DNA of 64,000 nucleotides from Takifugu bimaculatus. Its lineage: Eukaryota; Chordata; Actinopteri; Tetraodontiformes; Tetraodontidae. The notes under the pieces were generated by a model. That model was not told where the DNA came from, ran no database searches, and was given only the letters and a program-made list of their open reading frames with translations. Positions 49,890 through 60,800 of the stretch are shown here, piece by piece (the stretch's first letter is position 1; each line of letters starts with the position of its first letter). A program made the position numbers and the translations under genes. Location of the stretch: contig CP034980.1 of NCBI GenBank assembly GCA_004026145.2, positions 7,431,667 to 7,495,666 on the forward strand. The letters run 5' to 3'.

Positions 49890-52800
49890 GACTTTTCAAA
49901 TCGGGAGCAACAGTGATTCTTCCTCTTTGAACTGTAAATACTGAAATGACTTTGAAAGCCATCCAGATTTTTTAAAGAGTCTCCTCATCCAATCGTTCAT
50001 GAGGACATAATCACCATCGGACACGCCTCTGTTTGCCTCACGCTTCAGCGTTTGGACTTTGTTTTGCTTGCCTGGAATATTGTTGTTTGTTCAGTGGTTG
50101 AAACCGTCATATAAATAAAGCATATATGTGCATGTGACGGCGCGAGAGACCTGCTGCAATACAGCATTTGGGGAACATTTGGATATAATGCAATCTGGCA
50201 ACATGCAGAGGGGACCGATGTCACCAAACGACACGACTGAACACAACTAAAGAACTTTAGAGTTAGAATTTTCTGGTTTGTTAAGGTCGTTGACAGTTTT
50301 TTCTGTTAAATACCTTTAGATTTTTGTTCCATTGTGAATGATTGCAGATTGGTTAATATTAACCAATAGTTCACCGTGGCTCAGACTTCATGCATTCCAA
50401 ACCATTTGTGTTTTCCTACGTGTTTGTTTTGAGGGAATCCGACCAATCGTAGGCCTGGGATGGAGGGAACGATCAACTGAGTTGGAGTTTGAAGTCAGCA
50501 TTTGTGCAATAGTTGTTTGAATACAGGTTTAGATAGTAAATCAAACGTATATTGTAAAATGTTTCCTTTTGCTCTGGAGACACTTTGATTTTCCCAGTGT
50601 AAGGCAAAGTTAACCCAGTTTCACTGGTTCCAGAGTTACTTTATCCACAATCCACTCCCTCTAAGATCACTCCCGCCAAGATCATTAGTGTGCCTTGTTT
50701 TTTTTTTAACTCACATTCTTTGTAGACCTCTCAAACACAGTCCCAACAGCCTGTGCAACTGTCCTCAGAAGATCAGAGGGATGATAACAAGCAGCTATTT
50801 CAGAATTGGGACATGGTACAATCCAAGGAACACAAGGATGCACACTGAAAGGAGAGCAGAAGGAGCCCAAAAAGTCTTAGTTCTTCTTCCCATTAAACTA
50901 GGGGGGTTTCAGATGATGACTGAAAGGAGATGAGACCATCTGTGTCAGACAACAATGTCGAGCTCGCGGAGGCCCTTTCACATGTTCGTCTGCATTATCT
51001 CCAAGCGAACAAATGATTAACAGGTGTTTGGGTCAGGTGTGGCAGCCACAGGCTGCTCAACCTTCACCTTTGACCACTTTAAATTTGAGTTAAGGTCCGT
51101 CTTAATTATGATATATATATATATATATATATTCCATTACACAGTAAATAAGACAAAACACAGTGTGTTGAGGCTGCGACGTCTGAGTGTTGATGGTTCA
51201 GCTTTAGACATTTGAGTTTCCATCAACTTCCTGTTTAATTATTGATATTGTGGTTGTAATTATGAAAAATTCTGCAGAGAATTAATCATGAAAATCAAAG
51301 CATTTTATTGATATACTCCCCCCCCCAAAAAAAAAAAAACAGTTTTAAATGACATCCGAGTTAATTTGACTTCGTAACCCTGCCTACAGAAGGGCAAAGG
51401 GCATATAAAATAATCTCAGATTAATATAATATAATAGAACACATTTGATACAGACACATGTAAAACAAATTCATCTGCACAATCCTTCTAATCTGTTAAA
51501 CAGGCAGTTCAGAGCAGGATTAGAATCAGTCCGGGACTTTGCACTGGTAACTGGAGCCCTTCGGGGAATGTGGCAGCCGTGGTCTCTTTATGGCTAACAT
51601 AAGGTTGACCGCCTGGGGGTTCTCCTACTGGCTCTAGTGTCACCTCTACTCATGCTGCAGTGCTAACTCTTCCTGAACATTCTGTTCCAGCCCACCGAGT
51701 GAGAATGGTGTGTTCATTGTGGGTGTTGATTGAACACAAGGTATATTTTCATTTTATCGTTGGAGAGAATCCACCTCCTGCACGCAGAGAAATACGGATA
51801 AATAAATGGCTCCGTGAAAAGATAATGTGTGCAGGAGTCACCAGTTTTGTGGATTTGATGGAGAATAATTTAACCGAATGACAGCATCTCTCCAAAGTTC
51901 CATCAGTAGAATAGAAGTAAGGTTTTTTTCCTTCTTTTGGACTGAAGCTCATTAAAGTTTGTTCTCATAATCACTAATGAGCTTGGTGGATGCACTTCAC
52001 TGCATGCGCATTATCCCTAAAATGCCATCTTCATTTTTATAACATCCGTTTTTCTGTACCATGACGTTGTGACGGAACTGTCGCCAGAGGATCTTTGCAC
52101 AACTTTTCAGAATGTTACCAAAGCAATTAATCCAAGTTACCCATGATACTTACCACACTGGCGCTTCAGCGTGTGAACGTGTCCAGCGTGGAGTTTTATC
52201 AGAAATCAGGCTGTGATACGGAGAAGACTGCTCCTGACAGCTGAGTAGGGGACCTATTAAATGAGGACAAGCTGCAAAGATCCATCAAAAGGAGGGAAAA
52301 AAATCATTCCATGAAAAGAAAAAAAACAAAACGTGCACTTAATGATGAGCTCAGCTTTAATTACCTTGGCTTGCCTTGGCCCTTTCATTTCATCACGTTG
52401 ACTGAATAGAAATGAATTGCATCCATCAGATTTCAATTCATGGAGGCAACATTAATCATCATGGATATTCATTTAAAAATACCCCTTAAATTCATTCCAC
52501 TCTGCTGCCCAGAATTCAGAATAATCCTGCCCATACGCCTCGCTTCTGTCATGCGGTCCTTTCATGATGAGTCTGGGTCTTTGATATCTTTGAAACCTTT
52601 TTTTTTTTGGTCATCCTTTGAGCTTTGTCTGCTTGTGCGGTGTGATCTGCTGCACGCTTGTTTTGGCGGCACCGACCGCGGTCTCGGTGTGACGCTGCAA
52701 CAGTACTGCGGGTCATTTCATTATTACTGCTTCATCTTTGCCGTCTCTTTAAATCAGCCTGGAGTGTCTAGAATTGATTTTTTTTGGGGGGGAGGGGTGT

Positions 52801-54069
52801 ATTCCCCCCCCCCCATGTGGTGCTGTAACCCCTGGAACTTTTTTACTTCAATATAATATGTCACATCAAATGATAGATAAGCAATCACCTGGCTGACTCC
52901 ATGAACTAAGCCCTTTGTGCCACGAGAGAGCATCAGAGGTTGATTCTATTTGACAGAGCTCTTTGTATTGGAAGGTGGGTTTTTTGCTTCCTCCAGCTGT
53001 TTTTCAGGGTGTGCGGTTTTTTGTGTTGAAATGAAAGAAATGCTTTGATTTGCTTTGTTCTCTAGAATTTCAACTCGGGAGTTTTGATTTTAAAGACATT
53101 TCATTCGTAACATTTCGTGCTACACCCAAAGGAGCTGTGGTGAGAACTTTGAAGGCGTTTATTTGTGACTTTGTACTGAACTCTGTTCAAAGAGCTGCAG
53201 CTTTGTGGAGCTCCAGTTTCTCTTCCTGAGCTGCAGAGATGCGACCTTTGACTGACTTCATTTGCTTCTGTGTTGGTTTGAGACGCTGTTGGACGGTGTC
53301 TGTGAAGGAAAATCACTTTTATACATTCTTTTTTTCATAACCATTCATTCCACCAAAGACCTTGTGTACTTCAGCAAAATCTGACCAAAGGAAAAGCATA
53401 ATTATAAAATCACAACCGCAGACTTGCTGGCATGGATTCATCACACCTGAACCACTCTTGGCCACACTTTAGCTCAGATTAGCTTCAAGTGGCTAAATTC
53501 TAATCGATGATGTGCTTGTACACAGACATGTTTTTTAATTTGGCAATTTATCCACTTGACGTGTGATTTTTATGCTTTGCTGCCAATTATGTTGCAGGGT
53601 TATCCATCACTCTTTTTAATGCCATCTTCTCACTTTAGTACGAAACAAATGACAGATTTTCTTTAGGTATGTGCAGTTATTAAGTTATTAAAAAAAACAA
53701 TAGAACCCCAGTCATTAAATCCACGAGTGCTTTTATCATTTAAAAAATATATATACTGTATAGTTACTGAGAACAAGAATATGGTCTATAATTGAATCCA
53801 CCGTAACCTCGTACATGTGAGATGGGTTCATGAAATATTTGTGTTGATAAAATATTAATTGGACAGGAAGCCAGGTCGGAAGGCATTATGCCCAATAAAC
53901 ATTAAATTTAGTGGAAATAACAGTTGACTGCATGTTATAGATACATCACCACTGATCACAACATGCACAGGTTTCTGTAAATCACTTAAACAGAGTATTG
54001 TGAAGAAGGCCCACAGTAGCTTACAGAACAAAATGCATAACTGTTAAAACAAATCTAATTCTGATGGTC
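49890..54069. other. Gene-free stretch between tenm3 and tdo2
   Basis: No conserved exon was recognised on either strand. It must hold the tdo2 promoter and 5' UTR beside 49889. It contains an AT microsatellite (51111-51132), a homopolymer patch near 51320-51341, and AT-rich sequence. No steroid-response or liver-factor site was assigned. Confidence 0.5.
51111..51132. repeat. (AT)11 microsatellite
   Basis: A perfect 22-base AT tract with no associated feature. Confidence 0.95.
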
Positions 54070-54859
54070 TTTATTTGTCATGTATAAACACAACATAAAT
54101 AACTATTAATATGACTTAGTACAGACATTTACTGATACTCGATTAAAAAAAAAAAGAAGGTAAAACGGTTGCATAATTTACAAAACATGGTGTGTCCTGT
54201 GCGGTCCGAGGCACACGCGTGCCTTCCCAAACAGAGTTCTTCATACCTTCACTGTACTTTTCACAACAGATACTGGATATTTAAACATGGAAATTGAGTC
54301 TTCTTTTGTTTAAAAATATCTCAAGGATAATGACAGTTTGATGTTTACAGTGCTGAATCTGGTATACATAGTGGTTGTTTGGTGAACAAGTCTTTCCTTT
54401 TTAAAACCAGAGAGAATTCCAGGAGTGTGTTGAGCCTTGTTTATCTAGAAGTGCAGATATGCATAATGTAAACATTCCCTTTGCTCTTGTAATACTTGTT
54501 TCAGACTTTTCATTAAAAAAGGAAAAAAAAAAACACCCTAAAACACCTAAATTACCGGTTGTTTCTGCAAAGACACAATATTCCTCTGCCTCAGAGTCCA
54601 GAAGGCTTGTGCAACAGAGGTGCAGACCTGTAAATTGCCATGTTAAGGCTCGGTGTAGTTAATACAGTTAAGTCCTTCGGCCACAATGCACAGCATTGCT
54701 CTTTTGGCCCCTCGCATTTTTTTTCCTTTCTACAAAAACACATTTACAGTCAAAGTACACAACAGCAACATTTCATTACAGTTGCTTTTTCGTTTTTGTC
54801 TTTTAGCATCTACCAAAACAAAGTCTCTTTGGGGAGAGAAAAAAAGGTACGTCGTCTTG
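54070..54859 (-). other. tenm3: Likely tenm3 3' UTR with AATAAA at 54070-54075
   Basis: Non-coding, AT-rich sequence directly after the tenm3 stop codon. TTTATT at 54070-54075 is AATAAA on the transcript strand, giving a 3' UTR of about 0.8 kb. The end point is inferred from this signal. Confidence 0.5.
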
Positions 54860-57800
54860 TTACCTTTTCCCAATTTCACTTTGCCGGAGAAAGTGGATGT
54901 TATTGGAGCTGTCTGCCAGTTCTGGGTACTGTTCAATAGAGAGCACGTAGTATCCGTCGTAGCCCAGAACTTTTCCGCTGCTCAGAAGTTGCCTCTTTTC
55001 TCCCTCTGTCCAGGGACGGATGCCCTCCTCGCCGTCTCGCACTCGCTGCTGTTCTCTCGCCCATGCGCCGGCGAGTGCACGCTGACGGGCAAGCTCAACA
55101 ACTCGCACCTTCTCCTCGTCCACCGTGGATCCGTACCGGATGTGAAGGGCTAAAGCACCGGCGCGGATTTCCACATCTGCGAAACGGCGAGTCCGGCTGT
55201 CCATGACCGTCGTGGACTGGGAAACGGTCACATTGACGCCATTCTCCAGAGTCTTGTGGCCACTGGTGAGGTGCAGTGCAGCGAGGTCTGCGTCTGGAAG
55301 GCCAGGCTTGACAAAGTAGTGTGTGTCGCGCCCTTCAATTGTAAAATGAAGGTCTTCCAAATAGAAAGCGTTATTAAGAATAGTTGCAACCTTGATACAG
55401 TCCTCACTGGCCACGTTGAGAGTGTGAGTGTGGACGCTGCCTTTGTAGATTGCAAACATGACCGCTCTTCCGATTGGAGATATTGCTGCCGAGAACCACA
55501 GCCAAGACTTTTCACCTCTGTGACCTCGGCTCAGATGGACCTCTGGCAGTCGCTCGAATGACAAGAGAGAGTGCGCTTGCCTGGTTACTTCCTGCTGGAC
55601 CCCAGAGATAGACTGTAGGAAAAGTGCAGTGAAACGTTAACGCCTTAACATGGCAGAACCTGCCTCTACAGGCTCTTTAGAACCGGCTACTGCTCCTATT
55701 TTTTTTTATTTAAACCCACATCTAAGATGGTGAGGTTTTTTTCTTTTTAATGGCCTTTTTAAGATGGGCCTTAAAGCCAAAAGTAAATGAATCCCTCAAG
55801 ACAATTTTACCAAAAAAAAAAAGAAAAACTTTTTAGGTCAAGGTCCAAGAACAAAGAGCTATAAATAACTTCAAAAACAATTCAAGAGCTGCACTCCCAA
55901 GTTATAACGCATAAGACAATGTTAAATGTGTTAAATTTGAAACCAACAATGACAGAAGAAAGCAAACATGCTTAGGATGCATAATATTATGCAAATACTA
56001 CCCAATTAAAACTGATATTCTGTGAAATGCACTGCAAGCCAGTTACAGGATGGCAATTTCACTATTAAATGGGAGACTATTTTGTCACCTTTCTCATCCC
56101 ACTTTCCCCCACTCTACCTTTAAAAACTATTGTTGACAGCATGCTTATGAGATTCACCCACCGGCAGATCATCCCAGCGCTGACTCTTTTTCAGTTCGTA
56201 GGAAGGCATGTTCAAATCAAACTTAGGGACCGGAAAACCAGGAATGGTGTTGTGGAGATGGAATCCAAAGGTTACAAGCCAGCTGTTGATATCTTTAAAA
56301 AGGAAAACAACAGACTGAGGAATGTACTCAAAGCCAGGCTGAAACTAATGGCAGCCTAAATAATCGCTTACCCTGCCACATATTCCCTGACTTGATGGAC
56401 CTTGCTGATGGGGTTGTTATTTCGGAACATGTACAGAGTAAACGGAGCAGGCTCTTTGCCTATCCTCTTCAAAATGGAGACATCTGGTGTGGTCCACCGT
56501 CCAGGCATGATGTCATAATCCTGCTCGCCAAAGTGCAGCAGTTTGGTCAAGGGGTCGTAGAGACCACCATGGAAGCCAACCACCAGCTGGAAGTCTGGGT
56601 TGGAGTCAAAGTAGACCTCACCGAATGCTGTGTACTGGAGCTGTTTGACAAGGAGACCGTTGCTAGTGAAGACAGCAAGGGGCGTTCCGGTGTTGTCGCA
56701 GGCAATGTAGAACTCCTCTCCGCTACTGATCTCCATAGCAAACAGGTGTCCCTGAAGGTCATAGTAGAGAGATGTGATTTCTGAACTGGAGTGGTTGTAA
56801 ACATGTGTAATCCTGCCCGGGTAGCTCAGGTCAGCGTAGAAGTATTGCAGATGTTGGCCCAAGCTACTCTTGCAGGAAACCCTGCGGCCCAGTCCGTCGT
56901 AGCGGTACTGAATCGTCCAGCTGCTGCTCTTGCTGTAGACGCGCACCAGAAGCCCTTTGGAGTTGTACTCAAAGATCTCTGTGCCCCTCTGACGGAGGAA
57001 CCCGTCTTCATCCATCCTGTACTGGATGTCTCCGAGGCGAGTGATGCGGTCTCTCAAGTCAAAGCGCAGCGGGAGGAGCCTGGCGCTGTTCCCCGCGTTC
57101 AGCAGATGCAGATTGCCGTTGAGATCGTACGTGTAGCGCCACATGGACTTTTCGTTCAGGTACACGGTCAGGAGCTGCCCGTCGTTGTCGTACTCGTAGC
57201 TGTACTTGGTGGTGTTTGCAAAGGGGCCGATTTTGATCTCTCTCTTGATGACTCGCCCTACATCGTCATACTGGAAGGTGATCCAGTACATGAGCGAACG
57301 GAATATCTCGTACTGGATCTCCTTGATCCGTCCGTGCGCATCAAAGTGTTTGGTGTAGGTCATAACCGCCGTGGATATGATTTGATTGATGTCGTAATAG
57401 ATCACCCCAAATTTCCCAAACTGTTCCACCTTTCCCGAGATGTCGTCATACTGATAGAGATCGATTGGCAGGGGCGTTTCGTTGATGACGCCTTGCACGC
57501 TGGTGACACGCAGGCTGCTGTCATAGGTGTAGTCAAAGCGAGCGTTGACCATGCCGTCTTCACTGAAGCGGAAAATCTGCCGGTCGATCAGCGGGCCCAC
57601 TTGGCGGTAGCGGATGGAGCAGATGAAACCTTCGTTCTGCAGGTTAACGGTCTTCAGCACCCCTGCCGTCTCGTCGTAGGTGAAACTGACCCTGGTGCTG
57701 TCGTACAGGATCTCCGACAGCTTGTTCTGCCGGCGGTACCGGTACAGGACCCGGCGACCCGTGCCCAGGTGAGCTACTCTCAGCAGGAGTCCATCCTCGC

Positions 57801-60800
57801 TGTAATCCACAGCCACCGAGGCGTTGCTTTCTGGGTAGCGGTAGAGGTTCCTGTAGTAGCCCACCGAGCGGATCGTCTGCATGGTGTAACGGGCGACGCT
57901 TGGCATTGTGACGGCAGCCAACCGGTCCAGAGAGTCAAAATCAAATATGTACTGGCGTTGACTGTGCAGCAGGAGGACCATTGACTGAAGGGAAAGAGCA
58001 GTGAGCGTGTTATTCATTATTGTTTTGGAATTATTTATGCATAACATCTGAGTCGGAGAGAAATATCTGTAGAAATATTCGGCTGCAACAACTGCTAGTC
58101 AGACGTTACGTGGGTCCATAGTTTGATCTGTTATTTCAAAATAATTCCACTACAAACACTTCAACTGAATATCACACAGGGGATCAGACGGCGCTACACA
58201 TGGAATCTGTGCTGATGTAGAAGAAAATGTGTCTTTTCTTCCCAGAATGCACTAAATGAATAGGCAATGTCCTATTCCTGCGCCTCACAGGGACCTCTTT
58301 TTTTCCCCTCATTTACAATGTATGAAGTTGGGACTGGGGTCTACTTTAACACCCTTTCTGCTTAAATGTCATGTGCAGTCACGCATTGCTACATTGCAGT
58401 CCTCTGCCTTCCCTCATCTGCCTATATTTATGTCAGTGTTGACATGTCTGCTCACATTCATGCCGTGAAAAGGCCATGACCAGGAAATGCTGCCCATATC
58501 TCATGCAGGTCTTGTTGAATTCCCCTTTTATAGCCTCGTATGTGTTTTTCTTCTCAATTTAGCACATCCTTTATTTATACATATTTATAAAAAAAATATG
58601 CCTTCTTTAACCATTATTAAATTACCAAAATTAATTACTGTTCAAGTCACTGACTGGAACTTTTATTCTGACCTTATTCTAATTGAAAAGCTCCATAATT
58701 AAATGAGATCAACCCTGACAAATCTGACTAATGTGCCTATTCTGACTTCTAATTTCCTCAAGTCCAAGCCACCAGATCTCAGACAATCATGATTTAAGGC
58801 ACATAAAAGAGCTCGCTGAGAATTAAAGGTTCTGCAAACGATTATGGCTGAAAATAAGGCACATGTTTGGAGCACTCATTTTAAACAATTTTAAACAATG
58901 CCAAAAGGTCACCAAAGTGAAAAAATGAGGTCAGAAAAATGTATTCTATCTGAAGTGATTTTGATTCTGTTGCCCCCCAAACAGGCAACAGAAGATCTGG
59001 AAAACTGAGCAGTGTTGGAGTGGCTGTGGCTCAGTTGGTGGAGTGTTCTGCAGAGCGACAGGAAGGTCAGGCAAGTCTGCTTCTTGAAAATATCTTTAAA
59101 CAAAATCCCCAACAGCGAATCTCGTTGCCAGAGCGTAACCCTGTGCTCGCGCTGAGTGGGCAGGTCGCTCATGGTGACGTCTCCACGACCACGAGTTGAA
59201 CTCAGCAATGTAGTTTTCTCAAGTTTCGTGAGGGTTGAGATGAGCAAATAGGCCCAAAACAGTTACAGCCCATTTAGCGGTCCATTTACTGTAAAAAAAA
59301 AAGTCACAACTAAATGTGACACTGGTGCATTGCACGACTAAAAAATGGGGTTGGTGAACACAGGCTGCGTGTTTGCCTCCTGCTTTAATTTGTTCTACAC
59401 AGCATCCCAAATGTTTTGGAATTAGGTTTGTACAAAACATAGCAAGCCTCCAGGCACTTTTCCTTCATTAAAATACTGCAGAAAAACATTAGGATGAACC
59501 AGGTTCCCTTTTATGTTTTACCTCCTCGTGCCAAAGAATTTTATTTACCGGGGAAATGAGGAGAAGCAGCTTGTAGATGTGAATCTGGATTATTTTTTTT
59601 ATATCGGAAGCATTTAACTGACACTCGTAAGTTTGCAGTTACTGGGAATGTTCTGCGTCCACTGCTCCAGTTGTTCCCGCAGCTATAATGATGTTTCCCT
59701 CCGCTGATCATGCTGCATATTTCATATCGCCTCTTCCAAAGCTGGATTTTCTCACCTGCTCCAGGTAGGTGTAACTCCACATCTTCCCATCAGCAAACAC
59801 CCTGGAAACCAGGCGGCCTTGGCCGTCATAAGCAAGTCTCTCTGTGGTGGGGCCCCTCTGCAGGGCGCTGATCTGTCCAGTGCTGGTTCGGCTTACATTA
59901 ACTGGCAGGAGCTTACTGCTGGGCACCCAGAGTACCGGGTGGCCCGCTGTGTCATATATAATCTTCAGGAGGAACTTTCGGTGGTCGTCGTAAATCTTCT
60001 CAGTCCTCAGTGTGCGATCGTAATCAACAGAGAGGATATTTCGTCCATTTACCTGTGAAAAAAGACTGAATTAAAAACCCAAACTATAAAATAAAAAACG
60101 CTTCATAGTGTCACATTCAGTTTATAGTCATTCATATATCCAGAAGAGGAAATGTTCCAGGTCCATCCACGGCTCTTGAAATGGCATTGGAAATAGTTTT
60201 CACTGCGCTTGAAAGATTAACTGCCCCTTCACAAGGCTCATTAAACTAAGTCACACTCAGTCAGATTGTTCAGGTAAATCTTAAATTACAACCTCCTAAA
60301 TTTAGAGTAGAAGACTTCTCACTTGCAGCTTCACCGTGGAAAGTAATAGCTGACTATGAATAATAAATATTTTTGAAAGGGAACTAAAAATGGATGGACT
60401 CCCATAGAATACAATATATAACCACTGAGGGATAAATGTTGGTACAGGAGCCTGATTTCCTGGATCCCTTTTGTTCCAGGACTCCAGGAGAAGGCAGACC
60501 TGCTGACTTGGCCCGTGTCACAGTAACTGTGGCATTGAGAAACGCAGTGACTCGTGAATATGCATCGAAGAATATATTGTGGTTTGTTTTCCATTTAGAG
60601 TTAAAGTTCTCTGTAGCGCATGGAAGAAAAATTTAAAAAAGCTTACCCTGAGCTTGCGCCCAAACACAATAACTTTCCCTCTGGCTTGTTCTTTGCGAAA
60701 GCGCCATTCAACCAAGTTTTGCCCACTCTCCCCTGGCAAGCTCATGTTGCGTCTGGCCACAGTCGGATTAGCAGCTCCTGCCAGGATGTGCGGCTCTGTC

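Noticed and set aside
52440..52856. 138-codon open frame on plus between tdo2 and tenm3
   Set aside because: No splice context, no recognisable domain and biased low-complexity ends (T and G runs). Chance frame.
56791..57984. 397-codon open frame on the plus strand
   Set aside because: It is antisense to the long tenm3 YD-repeat exon. Its length follows from the GC-rich coding pattern on the other strand, and it shows no domain.
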